NCBI GenBank assembly: GCA_032717465.1
Contig: CM064663.1
Coordinates: forward strand, 13,280,396 to 13,344,395
Origin: Coenobita brevimanus
Taxonomy: Eukaryota > Arthropoda > Malacostraca > Decapoda > Coenobitidae
Direction: 5' to 3'
Length of the DNA: 64,000 bases
Positions 1-11,172 of the stretch are shown one piece after another. Below the pieces are notes generated by a model. It did no database searches. It saw only the letters and a list, made by a program, of their open reading frames with translations, and had not been told where the DNA came from. Each line of letters starts with the position of its first letter. Positions within the stretch are counted from its first letter, which is position 1. Both the position numbers and the translations under genes were made by a program.

Positions 1-162
1 TTCCCTAGAGTTGTTTCCCTCCAGACTTCAACCTACTGCTGTTCTAGTCTAACTGTTACAGATACTTTATGAACAGCGGACACCAGTAATCTGGTGCATG
101 GATTTTTTTTTTTATTCATTTGTTTTTCCTTCCTCTGTTCTCTTATTAAAAAAAAAAAAAAA
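1..162. other. Unassigned flank ending in an A-run
   Basis: No coding sequence or recognisable repeat is visible. The stretch ends with a run of about 18 A residues (around 147-164) directly abutting the start of the duplicated block, which could be the poly(A) end of a retroposed sequence or simply a homopolymer. Confidence 0.4.
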
Positions 163-2286
163 AACTGTACCTGCAAGAGGTGTAAGCAAAGAGCTCCTTG
201 CATCACATGCAGTGTCAAAGATGATGATCAGTGGCAGACCAAGCTTTATCATCCTTCAGGCCAATATCGGTGAGGGCAATCAGCCTTTTAACAATGTGGA
301 AAGTCATATATCTGTCATACAATACTCCTTTCCTCATCAGTAGATAGGGGTCTGGTTCCACGATACTAAGTACAGACATTTAAGGCAAGGGTGACAAACC
401 CTGATAAGCCCGAGAGGCATCATTTTAGCAATGATCCCAAAACAACCCTCAGACAGAAACCCTTATGGTTTTTGTCCAAAATCCAATAGACCAGAAAGAG
501 TCGATTTGGTTAAACAGTTACCACCCATCATGGTATATGTTTCTCTAGATTAGAAGAAACCATTTGGCTTGTCACTCGGGTAGAGTCACCAGAGAGATAC
601 ATTACGTGGAGGAAGTGGATGGTGACCACGCCCACCTACCATATAGTTTGTAAAAAAATATATATCGCATTGGAAATGTAATAAGAAATATTTCAAAGGG
701 ATCCCAAATGTATATTAATGTACGGTTGTTGTATATTAAGTAAAGGTTCATATCCATGTAATGCACTTCTATAATAATTTAATAATTGCCTTTCCCTCTA
801 GTTGCTGTCACTTATATAAATACTGGCTTTGAAGCTGAAGACGAAATCCCTATTTATGCCAAAACATTGACAAAACTAACAAAGGGGTGTAAAATCCCCT
901 CCATACTCTTACCCTCTTACCCCATCTCTGCCCTTCGCTTGCTCAATGCAGCTGTTTGCAAGACAGGTCATTGTCATAACACCAGAGCACCTTTGGGGAG
1001 GATATGAAGTGGGGTGGGTAATCATGATGAATGAGAACACCCCCTTGCCCCGACATAAAGAGCCTTTTTCACATTCATATTCAAAGCTAGTGTTAAGACA
1101 AGGCTGGGGAGTTTGCGTTTAGTTACAGTAGCTCCATACCAAAAGGATGGAAAGAGGTAATAAAACAACATAGTGTCTTTTTTGTAAAGTTTAGTGCTTG
1201 ACAGGAACATATACTGTACACTGAGGATCACAGACTATAGCTCGCAGGCTAGGTATAACACTGGACATTTCATCTGACACATTCACTTTTTTTTCAGTTT
1301 CTCTTTTTTTTTTTTTTTATGTGGACAACGTGTATAAAAGATAAATTTTTCAGTGCCTGATTTGACACAAGGCATGTGCATGGTAAGGGGTCCTAGGGCC
1401 AAGTCATCATATTGATGGATCGCATAGCACACAAGAGACGTACAGTTGGTACACATTAATTTTCACTTTTTCACATTATATCACCCATATTTTATTTTTA
1501 TTTTTTCACTGTCATTTGCTTGCACTGATTTAATTCATTTTTCTTTGTCTGCCAAGATCACAAACGAACAAGAGAAATAATATTGTGATAAAGGGCACAA
1601 GGGAGGTGCACCTCGCTACCTCTGGTGATGACTGGATGCCTGCTGCCCTCCTCACCCAGTGGTAGGCTGGAGAACATTGCACAGGCGTCTCGTAATTGGT
1701 ATGGAGTAGCGTGACGGCGACAGGAAGCGTAAGCGTCACTTCTGTAAGAGTATGGAGCACAGTGATATTTTTCTTGTTTATTGCCTGGGAAAACGCTTAC
1801 TGCTATGCATGAGGCATCCCCCAGGGCGTGATTTATGTATGTTATGATGAAGGACGATGCTGAACTTCACCGGCCACTTCTTTGTGCAAGTGAGAGTGAG
1901 TGTGTGCATAGAGAAATGCCAGGGATGCCGCTATTCCCCGAAGACCATGTGTTCATGGATCACTTACCAAGTCTACTTCCACTGTTATTTCATGGGTGAC
2001 AATGGACTCTACTAATAGACTCTCTGCTAAGCTGAGAGTGCCCTCACTGAAAAAGGGGGCACCCGAATCTGCACAGAACACTGTCTCTCTCTAGTCCGTG
2101 CCTACTGAAACTTCCGGGCACTTAATAAGCGCTGCTATGAGACATAGATGATGGTGGACAGTATGTATCCTACAGGCTGGGATTGTGATAGGAGCAAGCC
2201 TGAAGTCTTCTTCCTCGTTTTTTGCTAGCGTCTTTGGAAACGACACTAGGGACACCACCAATCCATCCTGTGCAAAGATAGTGCAC
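163..2286. repeat. 2.1-kb direct duplication, copy 1
   Basis: The block starting ACTGTACCTGCAAGAGG and ending at GTGCAC recurs in the same orientation at 22591-24691. The two copies align over their whole length with scattered substitutions and small indels. No terminal inverted repeat, LTR or target duplication is visible at either end. The copy contains an exon-like open segment on the minus strand (1968-2267) and short minus-strand ORFs near 1022-1231 and 1530-1760 whose frames are partly shared by the other copy. It may be part of a larger segmental duplication, because sequence further right (4050-5917) also recurs in order at 30645-32590. Confidence 0.85.
1968..2267 (-). pseudogene. Exon-like segment, copy 1 (one in-frame stop)
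   Basis: On the minus strand a 300-bp segment (100 codons) is bounded upstream by TTTGCACAG, a plausible splice acceptor, and downstream by GTAAGTG, a strong splice donor. Both junctions fall between codons, so the exon would be symmetric (phase 0-0). The duplicate at 24373-24672 has the same borders, length and frame and is fully open; this copy has one in-frame TAG in the middle (near 2090). The protein matches no family I recognise; it is acidic and leucine-rich with a few cysteines. Seen: conserved frame and splice-like edges. Inferred: a fragment of a host gene or of an intron-containing mobile element, inactivated in this copy. Confidence 0.4.
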
Positions 2287-2383
2287 GTTAGGAACAGTGT
2301 ATGAATTTAAGACAGTACCCACCCTGCCTTTTGTCTGCACCAAACTCGATAGAAACTAGAAAGCGCTCACAGATCACACACCT

Positions 2384-2960
2384 TCGCCAGTGCCACTGCT
2401 TTAAAAAGGATCTGGATCCGGATCCGTGGATATAGGATCCGGATCTGAATCCGCCACAAAATTTAATCAGTTCTTTCTTGGTCCATGGCTCATCTTTCCA
2501 CAAAATTTAACTGAAAATATCTGAGAACGTTTGGAGATACTGTGCGGAATACTCCAGATCCAGATTCAGATCCGCCCCTAATTTAACAATTTCTTCCTTG
2601 ACCAATGGCCCATGCTCCACTAAATTTCATCAAAATCCGTTCACAAGTTTCTGAGTAATATTGGATCCGGATCTGTGGAAACAGGATCCGGATACAACCC
2701 CAGATTTAAACAAATCTTTCTTGGTCCTTGGTGCACCTTTCTACAAAATTTCATTGAAATTCATTGAGAACTTTTGGAGAATTTTGTATGGGATACTCTG
2801 GATCCATATCTGGCTCCAAATTTAATCATTTAATCCTTCGCCCATGGCACACATTTCCACAAAATTTCATCAAAATCTATTAATAACTTTTAGAATAATC
2901 CTGCTTATAGACAGGCAGACAGACAGACAAACCAACAAACCAATGCAGGGTAAAACATAA
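2384..2960. repeat. Degenerate ~120-bp tandem repeat (four units) with LINE/SINE-like tail
   Basis: Four diverged units share an AAATTTAAtcatTTCTTC...TTCCACAAAATTTCATCAAAAT core, starting near 2461, 2581, 2704 and 2820 (spacing about 116-123 bp). Most units also contain alternating GGATCC/GGATCT motifs. The array finishes with repeated CAGACAGACAAACCAAC, the type of 3' end seen in many invertebrate non-LTR or SINE repeats. No coding capacity is seen. Confidence 0.65.
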
Positions 2961-3009
2961 CCTCCTTGGTGGAGTTAATGACAGGACCTGGGCCTCTGCT
3001 ATTCACCCT

Positions 3010-3681
3010 TTAACCCTTTACCGCGGGTGTCATTCCAGAATGACATTGCAAAAACTGGACCAAACCGCGGGTGTCATTCTGAAATGTTTGTGAATATTTT
3101 GAATACCGCGCATTTTTTCCACGCGCCAATTGTTTCAAGGGAGAGTAGCTATTAAGTTCTTTCACTCCAGCTGACCCCCACCTCCCTCCTCCCACACCCT
3201 GGGCCCCCACCTCCCACCCCCCGGGCCCCCCACCCCACCCCTGACCAAACACGCATCAGTATCTGTCCAGCTTTGTTAGTGACAACAGCGCTGATGTGGC
3301 AGTGAAGTGCGGGCAATTACAGTGCCTTTTACCTGCCTCAGTAATACAGAGTGAGTGTTTATCGTATGTGCAGTGTTGATATATGTTTATATTATTATTA
3401 TCAGAATGAGGTTGGCATTTGGTAATGGTGTGTGAGGCAAAAAATAGTGATTTTAGATCGCTCACTTCTAATGGCACTGCCCATTCAGTGATAGTCAACG
3501 AAATTATGAAACCTACATCATTGCAAAGCCGAAGGTTAGTACTTTCTAATTGTACCTTATTTTTCGCTCTAGATTTATTCTGTGCAGAGTTATAAAGGTT
3601 TAAAGTTTGTTTACATTTTGGCTGGAACCCCCCGGGGGGGTGCCAGTCGGGTCAAAACAATGCCCGCGGTTAACTCTTTAA
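3010..3681. mobile_element. TTAA-bounded non-autonomous DNA element
   Basis: The left edge reads TTAACCCTTTACCGCGGG and the right edge, in reverse complement, TTAAAGAGTTAACCGCGGGC, giving an imperfect inverted repeat around ACCGCGGG, with TTAA at 3010-3013 and 3678-3681. A second copy of the CCGCGGGTGTCATTCTGAA motif lies inside near 3066. TTAA targets are typical of piggyBac-type elements. There is no transposase ORF, so this would be a MITE. The alternative right edge is TTAA at 3670. Confidence 0.45.
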
Positions 3682-5405
3682 CCATGGGCTTGGTTTGCTT
3701 TTTCTTGCGGCACCCGCGGGGATATTCGCGCTCGGAGAGTCTCTAAAAATATTTGCCAAAAATCAGTTATTAGTCCCAGAATATTAAAATCACATATGCT
3801 TATGGCACATACATTCAGCTTTCTCCTGGGGTGTTTGTTGAGCCTTCGTCGAGTACCGTAGGACTTGTGGAGACCTCTGAAGTTGAGTAACGAAGTCTCC
3901 ACTTTACACTTCCCGACAACCCATAATATGATTACCACAGCCTGATATTATCACTAGAAACACTATTCTATGATTCTCAAATAATTTGGAATCCATATGC
4001 CAAAAAAAAAAAAACTGTGAGAGCAATGAAAATTACGAGGGCGTGTGACCTTTCCACTTGCGCTAGTTCGCCACTGGTGTTGTCATTTATTATTCATAAA
4101 AACACTCACAGTTTATATTTCTATTACTATAAGACTTATATATATCTACAATCTTTATCCATAAGTTTCCTTCAGTAATAGTAGTTTATTGTCACTGTAG
4201 GAATTCAATTTCTTTCAATAAAATACGTAGCATTCACTTTCTCATCCTGTATAATAGCATTGAGAGTTAAGGTCACTTTCACCTTCACTCTCATAACTCA
4301 TAGTATTCATACATGCTAGAGTGAAACTTTCACTTTCATTACTCCTAGTATATATACTCGTATTCTTATTACACTACTCATTTACATTTCTATTTACGTT
4401 CTCTACTTTATTTACATTATTTACATTTCTATTTTATTTACACTATGTTATGCACTGTCACTTGAAGAAACTTATAAAACTATTTTCCACTGTTCACTTA
4501 TATTTACATTAATTGCTTTCACTTGCTGTTTACACATTATTTACACATTATTTACAATTCCACTTGCACTGTTTTACTCAACAGAAAGATCGTAGTCACT
4601 CTCTTTCAATTGTCAGCCCTTTACCTCTTCCCACACGAGGTTTAGTAGGGGGTAAAGGTCACAGGGCCCTTTGCATGGGGGTAGAAAGCGGCGGAAGTTA
4701 GCAGGAGCAAACAGACGTACCTTCACCTTGGAAGATGACAGTGAACTGATAAGGGTGGGCCGGGATGGCTTACCTAGGGAAATGCATTACTGCCAACATC
4801 AGCCTCTTGACAGCTACTAATATACAGCAGTGAAATGATTGGCAGGAAATCTGGACAATACATTATAAATTAGGTAGTTCCAGGTGAATGTAAATATCAC
4901 TTAGGCATCTCCCTTCCGTCCTTATATATATTTTTAGTAAGAGAATAGATTATACGGCATATTTCAAGGGGAAATAAACAGCAAAAATTAGCGAACGACT
5001 GCACGTGAGGTGTTGTCAGGTGATAATTAGCCAATTCCAGGTGTATGGCAATCTCACTTACCTTATTTCTTTTTGGTATATATTGTTTGGTATAAGAATA
5101 GGGCATAGGGCTTATTTCAATGAATGAAATTGGTGGAAAATTCCAGGAAGATTTACTTAGCATAGCACGGCCGGGTAGGCAATAGAAGAGGTTATTGGAG
5201 GGAGGGTAGGGAGGGGAGTCAAGAACGGGGAGAAATGGCTAAATTCTCAACAATGGATGGGAGTAGAGATGAGATTAGGAGTGCTGACTAGTGTTGGACA
5301 TTGGCAGTACTGATAGATGATACAACCTACCACTTGAAAGCCCTGCGGTATGATCCCTTGCTCCCAAGCGTCACGAAAGTGACGCCCACGTGGTTAAGGG
5401 GTTAA
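3678..5405. mobile_element. TTAA-bounded element, copy 1 (homologous to 30645-32102)
   Basis: The left edge TTAACCATGGGC and the right edge (reverse complement TTAACCCCTTAACCACGTGG) are similar over roughly 20 bp. From about 4050 to 5405 the sequence is homologous to 30645-32102, including the motif with GTCACTTTCGTGACGCTTGG next to the right end. The left 370 bp are not shared, so the left arm was replaced or lost relative to the fold-back copy. The short ORFs inside are AT-rich noise. Non-coding. Confidence 0.5.
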
Positions 5406-5917
5406 TGCAGTTTGTCACTGTCTGCAGTGGAGATTAATAGCAAGTCATTTAAACTATTGTTGAAACTGAGATGCAGTACTAGCACAGAACCTGAGTAGTT
5501 AGATGACAGATTCACTGCTCTTCACTGACACTGAGAACTGAATAGGCATGACCCTATAAGGAACTTAGTAAGAGTCAGTCCATTCCTCCAGGCATGGCAG
5601 GAAGTAGGCCTGTGACAATGACTACTCTCAGAACATTGCCCCATTCCAAATGTCGTGGTTGTCAAGTTCCCACTTGACATCACCATCAATGCTGAAATCA
5701 TTCGTTGCACAATGCTGTCTTCTTCAGTGGAAGGTGCGGCAATTACCTCACCGCTGTAGGCGTCTGTGATAGCTTTGGCCTGAGCCCCAGGGTAAAGCAG
5801 TGACAGCAGTTTACAGTACTTGCTCAGTGTAAATACTGTGTGCCACATGGGCCAGAAAGACCAAATGAACTTGAAACTAATGCTAAATACTGTATTATTC
5901 GTCAGGAGAAAACAATG
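5406..5917. repeat. Flank repeated at 32103-32590
   Basis: Immediately right of the TTAA element the two loci remain homologous (ACTATTGTTGAAACTGAGAT onward) until about 5917, where they diverge. The copy here has about 45 extra bases next to the TTAA border. A 138-codon minus-strand ORF (5522-5938) lies here; part of its frame is shared by the other copy, where it is broken by stops and a 19-bp length difference. I recognise no domain in it. Homology continuing past the TTAA end shows that this is a locus duplication and not just two insertions of one element. Confidence 0.6.
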
Positions 5918-5948
5918 AGTGGAGCCTTGGGAAAACAAAGGAGAACAC

Positions 5949-7849
5949 TGTAGTGCCCGGAAGGGATTATGAATTGTATCTAGTTCATTTTATATGACCA
6001 AAAGTTCGGTTTAGTGAGAGAGTGTGGCTGAGACACTGTTGTTACCATGCGGACATGACCAAAACATAGATTAAGTTATCTAGTTGCTAAGTCATTTTTT
6101 TCCCTACTGTAATCTACTAATATTAAGTCTCTTTATAATATAAAATCTCGAGTGGATGAGAACATGTGCCTTTGGTAATGTAATCCAGCATAATATACGT
6201 GTATACATAGTGATGTAAGGCACGATGATTTTTATTGTTTTTCGATGTAAGGGTATAAAGAGAGAGGTGTTGTAGAGTAGTTATCATAACCAGAGAATGT
6301 CATTTTTTTCGGGTAATCGATTGTAATGGGAAAGACATCACTTTGAGTCTATCCAGAGTCTGTAATAATAAAAATTTTAAATAACGTAAGCCGTCATCCC
6401 CCCCTCCCTTTGCATCACGCAGTTTTGGCGTGATTCACTCGCTCCCCAATCGTGATAGGGGGCAGATGGTCGGTACTGTCGTCATCCTCCCCTCCCCCCA
6501 AAGAATTTTGTAAGTAATTTGATATTATGTCTGATGTGTTGAAGCGCAAACAGTGATACTCCACGAGTGATAATAATGACGAAATAAAGAAGTAGACTCG
6601 GGTAGAATGAAGTGTTGTCATTCCTCAGGAAGTGTGTATTGGTGATGCCTTTAGCTATTGGAAAAGCGAGTCCCAAGTTTCCCGCTCACCACTCTGGTAT
6701 CCTGTGAGCTGAATAGTGAGGTATTTCCCATATATTTGTGTAATGTACTTTATATTATTATTTAGTAACTAGAGTAAGAGAATGGTAGCTACAGAGTTCT
6801 GTCTGAGCCTCAGATAAGTGTGTGATTTTTTTATGGGCCAAATTTCATGTGCCCTAGAACTTTAAACTGTTAATATGTGTTGAGATGACTTTGTAATTCA
6901 GTACTTATTAGGGCTGTGTTGTCAGTTAATGTTCACATAGTTACTTTGTGAGGCACAATGATATTGATGCAGTGATGAATTTCATGGTTAGAGTTAAAGT
7001 TATTTATGCTTACTGTATTTGTTATAGTACTTTGTCTTCTATGTTATCCATACAATAAGTATTGTTTTGAACAGACGTATGTGTCTGTAGTGCCAAGTAT
7101 TGTAATTTATGTTTCTTTATTATGAGACTTTCTTGATCATGTGAAGGGATTACTTGCATTGGGGAGAATAGTTATTCATTATACATATTGACTTCTAGTG
7201 GGTCCAAATGTGGAGGTTGAAGTACCAGTGAGTGAGTCCAAGTCCAAGTGTGGAGGTTGAAGTCCCAGTGAGTGAGTCAAGGTCCCAGTGTGGAGGTCAA
7301 GGTCGGGAATGGCAGAGGACTGGATCAGTGAACTGTGTGCTCAGAGGAACGATTATGAAAAAACATACTGGACTGGGACAAAGCAATTAAGTTTTGTGGA
7401 TTTGATTTTAGGACCATATAATTTTTTTTTGAACAACGTGCCAACTGATTCAGGCTTAATCTATAAAGCAAGTAGCTGGGAAAGATTTCTACCTTTTGAT
7501 CTTTTTAATACACATTTTCTACTACTCGAACTTTATTGTTTGTAACCCTTGAGAACTGGTGGTATAGAGCTTACCTACTAGTTGTTAATGTGAAACCTTA
7601 GAAGCATTTTGGGAAATTGCGAAGGTCGGGCTTGGGTTGGCCTAGTTGGAGACTGGCCCTGTCATTTTGGCATGCTACCATTCTTAACTTAACCACTTGA
7701 AATAAACGCAACTGAAGAGGCCTCTAGTGGGAGAGAGTCTCCATCAGTCTGAGTTCCCAACTGTTCCAGCACACAGTGGTCATCAATAGTGACTTGATTT
7801 CTGTCCGTTTTGACCACGTAAAAGTCTGGATTGCAGAGGTGACAGTACA
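5949..7849 (+). repeat. Gypsy-1 5' LTR
   Basis: The LTR starts TGTAGTGCC, matched at 15694, and the first ~330 bp align with the 3' copy before the gap. The 3' limit is inferred from a TACA end at 7849 two bases before a plausible primer binding site, which would make an unusually long LTR of about 1.9 kb. The part beyond 6280 cannot be confirmed because the other LTR is missing there. Confidence 0.6.
7197..7310. repeat. Three short tandem units in the LTR/leader
   Basis: About three units of GTGTGGAGGTTGAAGTCCCAGTGAGTGAGTC-like sequence, 36-45 bp each, run in tandem. They sit inside the inferred LTR and may be regulatory, but nothing else supports that. Confidence 0.6.
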
Positions 7850-7851
7850 CG

Positions 7852-7869
7852 TGGTGGCAGCGGTGGGAT
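7852..7869 (+). promoter_or_regulatory. Candidate Gypsy-1 primer binding site
   Basis: TGGTGGCAGCGGTGGGAT begins with the TGG expected for pairing to a tRNA 3' CCA end and lies two bases after the inferred LTR end. The tRNA species is not assigned. Confidence 0.45.
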
Positions 7870-8171
7870 GACCTATTAATGTGAGCGTAATTAAACTGGT
7901 AAGCAATAATTGAGAGATCATTTAGACGACTGTCATTAAATAAAATTAAGGTAATTGCTCATCCCCCAGTTCTCAAAGGTATATGTACTTGGCATTATAT
8001 GAAGAATTATAAGGTATGTGTATTTGTAGTGTGTATTATTTTGGTGTTGCGGTTGAGCATTCACCTCCTGGGGTTGCTCAAGTTGCAGTTGGGCATTTTA
8101 ATAGTTGAGCATTCACCTGGGGTTGCTCACGTTTGTATAATTCATGATTGAGTCCTGTGTTGAAAAATTGA

Positions 8172-10105
8172 TTGACACTGAGACAGATGCCTGAGGGAGT
8201 AGGTGTGAAAGAGGAACCCTCCGCAATTGATGAGTGTTTTGAACGTATTAGAGCTTTGGAGGAGATGTTAGGCCCACCTGGACTCACCCCAACCAAGGTT
8301 GAAGGCCCATCACAATCTACCCCCGTAAAGTCTGGAAATCCATTTAGGCAGTCAACTCCACAGTGGTCAAATTTGCCAGTTGGATGTATGCAGAGCTATC
8401 AGGGAAATTCGATAGTACTAGAGTGTAAGGATGTTGAAGTTCAAAGGATGAGTGAAATGTATGGTTTACATACTAGAACCCTGGTGGATCACTTTTTAAT
8501 GCAGGTGGAGTCAGTGACTGCTAACTTAGAACAGTGGAAGGCGGTAGTGCTCACATGTATGGACACAGAGTTGCGTACATATGTTCTGGGAGAGTTAAGC
8601 TTATGTGAGGCAGGTGATACTTATGGGGACATGAAGACATTGTTGCAATGTGAGTTCAGAGGTGTCGATGGGATCGCTGATGCATTCCGTGAGCTTGCCC
8701 AAATGGTGTATAACTTTGAGGATCTACCTAAGAGATTTGTTAGACAGTTCAAGAGTAACTTTAGGGCAATTTGTAGAGAACATCCCCATATTAACCCTCC
8801 TAATGTGGAGCAGTTGTGGGAGAAAGCTGTGTTACATAATGTACCACAGGAAGGTAGGGAACAATTAGAGTTCTTTAACCTGAGACGTCCCATCGACATT
8901 TGGGTACGTTGCAACATTTTGCATTTGCCAGTCCCATCGACATACTGGTATGTTTTGCAATTGCAAGGTCCCTAATCTGCACAATTTTCAATTTTCGTGC
9001 GTGATTTTTCGTAAGTATACACTGGACACCTTCCTCTATTCCTCTACAAGATGCCAAGCAGAGACAATGCCTTACACCACATAACCTCCCTCCCCCACAC
9101 GCCATTGTCTCAGCAATTCACCTGTTACCAGTGATCTGGCCAATAAAGACATTCAGGGCCAGAGTGATTCCCCAATCGATGACAATGTGGAGGAAAAAGT
9201 TTACATTGCATTAGAGGAAGAACAGTCAGAAATGATGATCAGGTAATGTGGCAAAGAAGGTCAGGAATGGTGATGAGTTAGTGAGTGAAACAATGCTTAT
9301 AATGCCCATATTACTGTTTGAAAACCAATATACTCTCATACTACATATAAATACGTAATAAATAAATAAATAAATAAATACCATTTAGGAGGGGTATGGA
9401 ATAGTTATCCTCCCACAGAACTCGTTTTGTTTGCAGCCAGCCTGATAGAAAATCCTGTTAGGTAAGGAGGTACTCCTACCTGTATCGAGTATTTTAAACC
9501 TCAGGTGAGCGATTTCTCTATGAATATTCGATGTTTCTCACCAAAAGCGGAGGTTTTAACCAAAAAAATAAAATTTCCGAAAAGGGTCGGGACTGGGGGA
9601 TGTCGGAGGTGTGAAAGTGGTCGGGACGTGATGGGTTAAAGATCTGGGAATGGAGGAGACCTTTATTTCAGAATTAGAGAGAGGAAGAGGTTATAGACAG
9701 TGGCATAGAGTGGCAAAAGTTGTGGATGAACAAGGGTCTGATGTTAATTAGGTTCCAACCCCTACTAGAATCACACCTCCAGTTGTTAGTGACAATGCTC
9801 GTCCAGTGACTCGAGTACCTGCATGTGAGGTATCCTTTAAACCTAGACCTATGATGTGGCCTTGTGGGTGGTGTTCAAATGGCAGTAAACATGACAGGGC
9901 GAACTGTCTAATGAAACCAGAGCGAGGAAGTTGTTTTCATTGCTTGAAGGCGAACTCTAGAAGGGGACATGAGGGATGCCCTGGTAGACTTAACTTGAGT
10001 AGAAAACAGGAAAGGAGCAAGCCAAGTACACCTCCCGCAACAGCTAGTTCCCTCCCACAGCAGGATTCTCAGTTACATTCAGACTTCCAACCACCTAGGG
10101 AATGA
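8172..10105 (+). pseudogene. gag: Gypsy-1 gag, interrupted by a MITE
   Basis: The structural polyprotein of the retrotransposon, which would form the cytoplasmic particle and bind its RNA. The first part (8172-8878) is a helical capsid-type region (TLVDHFL, LEQWKAVVLTCM, FVRQFKSNFRAI). The second (from 9640) ends in a nucleocapsid region with two cysteine-histidine knuckles: CGWCSNGSKHDRANC and CFHCLKANSRRGHEGC. A 757-bp TTAA-flanked element (8879-9635) splits it. The reading frames on both sides differ by exactly the length of the element plus one TTAA (761 bp), so the split is a clean insertion. One further in-frame TAG lies near 9748. I chose the start at the first ATG of the open frame; an earlier one is possible. 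Confidence 0.8.
8879..9635 (+). mobile_element. MITE family A, copy 1 (in gag)
   Basis: The 757-bp element is flanked by TTAA at 8875-8878 and 9636-9639. Ends CCTGAGACGTCCCATC and, reverse complemented, CCCATCACGTCCCGACC form an imperfect inverted repeat. Homologous copies occur at 12388-13147, 46417-47183 and 47355-48106 (inverted). The TTAA duplication points to a piggyBac-type mobilising enzyme. No intact ORF is present, but a shared short frame is noted at copy 4. Confidence 0.85.
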
Positions 10106-10239
10106 CTAGAGGCCCCTGAGGTAGTGCAGGCTGTCAGTTATGTTGTGTGTAGAGTACAGGATGTAGAACAGAATGAGAGCTGTCAGAACCTTTCAGATAG
10201 TGAGGTGGAGGAAATTTGAAAAGTTTGAGGTGAAGTAGA

Positions 10240-10530
10240 CACTCCAGTGATACGCTTGATTTTGGGCCAGTATCAGGTTTCAACTTTTGTAAATATTGGT
10301 AGTGTGGCAACACTGATGAAAGAAAGTACAGCAAATAGATTAGAATTAAAGATTTGCAAGTGCCGACGTTCATTGCTTTCAGTATCCAACCATAAATTAA
10401 CTGTTGTTGGCCAGGTTTCGTCGGTAGTGCATATTGCCTCCAGAGACAAGCATAGTGCAGCGATTTGTAGTGGTCCCAGACTATTATTTGTCAACCGAAG
10501 TGCTCATGGGTGCGGACTTAATTGGTAGGT
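10240..10530 (+). pseudogene. Gypsy-1 protease region, degenerate
   Basis: This matches the position and pattern of a retroviral-type aspartic protease: a hydrophobic strand, then the active-site loop, then a strand and turn (LEL...). The loop reads VNIGS where an active enzyme has DTGS, so the catalytic aspartate is gone. The segment is followed by a linker ORF (10614-11216) without a clear domain that leads into RT through a one-base frameshift near 11210. In this family the enzyme cleaves Gag-Pol; this copy could not. Confidence 0.55.
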
Positions 10531-11172
10531 CGATTTTCACTTGGGACGGAGAAAGTCATGTGATGCATTGAGGTGGTCAGCAGTACAAGGTCCGAAATAA
10601 GATTTGCCAGACAGTGAACAGAATAAAGTTCCAGACTAACCATACGAGAAAAGCAGAAGGAGAGCTAGTATCATTGAAGTGTAGGACAATGGTACCTGCA
10701 CAGACATTTATGTCAGTACCCATTGCGTTAAAAGATAGAAAACCCAGAGGTGTCTTACATGTTAGTAAATTTCAGAAGGCCAGAGGTAAACCTTCATTAG
10801 GATCAAATTGTTGCAAGGGAGTTAGTGAGAATGGGGCATGCTATTTACCCATTGCCAATGTAACCAAGGAACCAGTGAAGCTAAACCCAGGACAAGTGTT
10901 GGGGACGTACCATGTTGTTGACAAGTCGAATTTCCTTAGCCCCAAGGAACAGGACAGAAGTCCACTTGAATTAGTGCAACCAGTAGGCGAGGCAGAAGGT
11001 GACCTTGTGGCACCAGTAGTTCGGGTAGATAATGCTTTGTTACCAAACATGGATCAGACACAGGTTGTGAGTGACCGACGTGCTGTGCTTAATTCAATTC
11101 TCAGAGAGCCGAAGTGGGCACATTTGTCTCAGTCACAGAGGGACATATTGAGAAAGTTGATATTGGATAATA

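Noticed and set aside
98..343. 81-codon ORF at the start of the window
   Set aside because: Runs through a homopolymer and into the duplicated block, where the other copy does not keep the frame.
5522..5938. 138-codon ORF as a gene
   Set aside because: No recognisable domain, and the duplicated locus at 32100-32590 has stops and a 19-bp length change in the same frame; kept only as part of a repeat.
7288..7545. 85-codon ORF in the Gypsy-1 LTR/leader
   Set aside because: No domain, lies inside the inferred LTR, and cannot be compared with the truncated 3' LTR.
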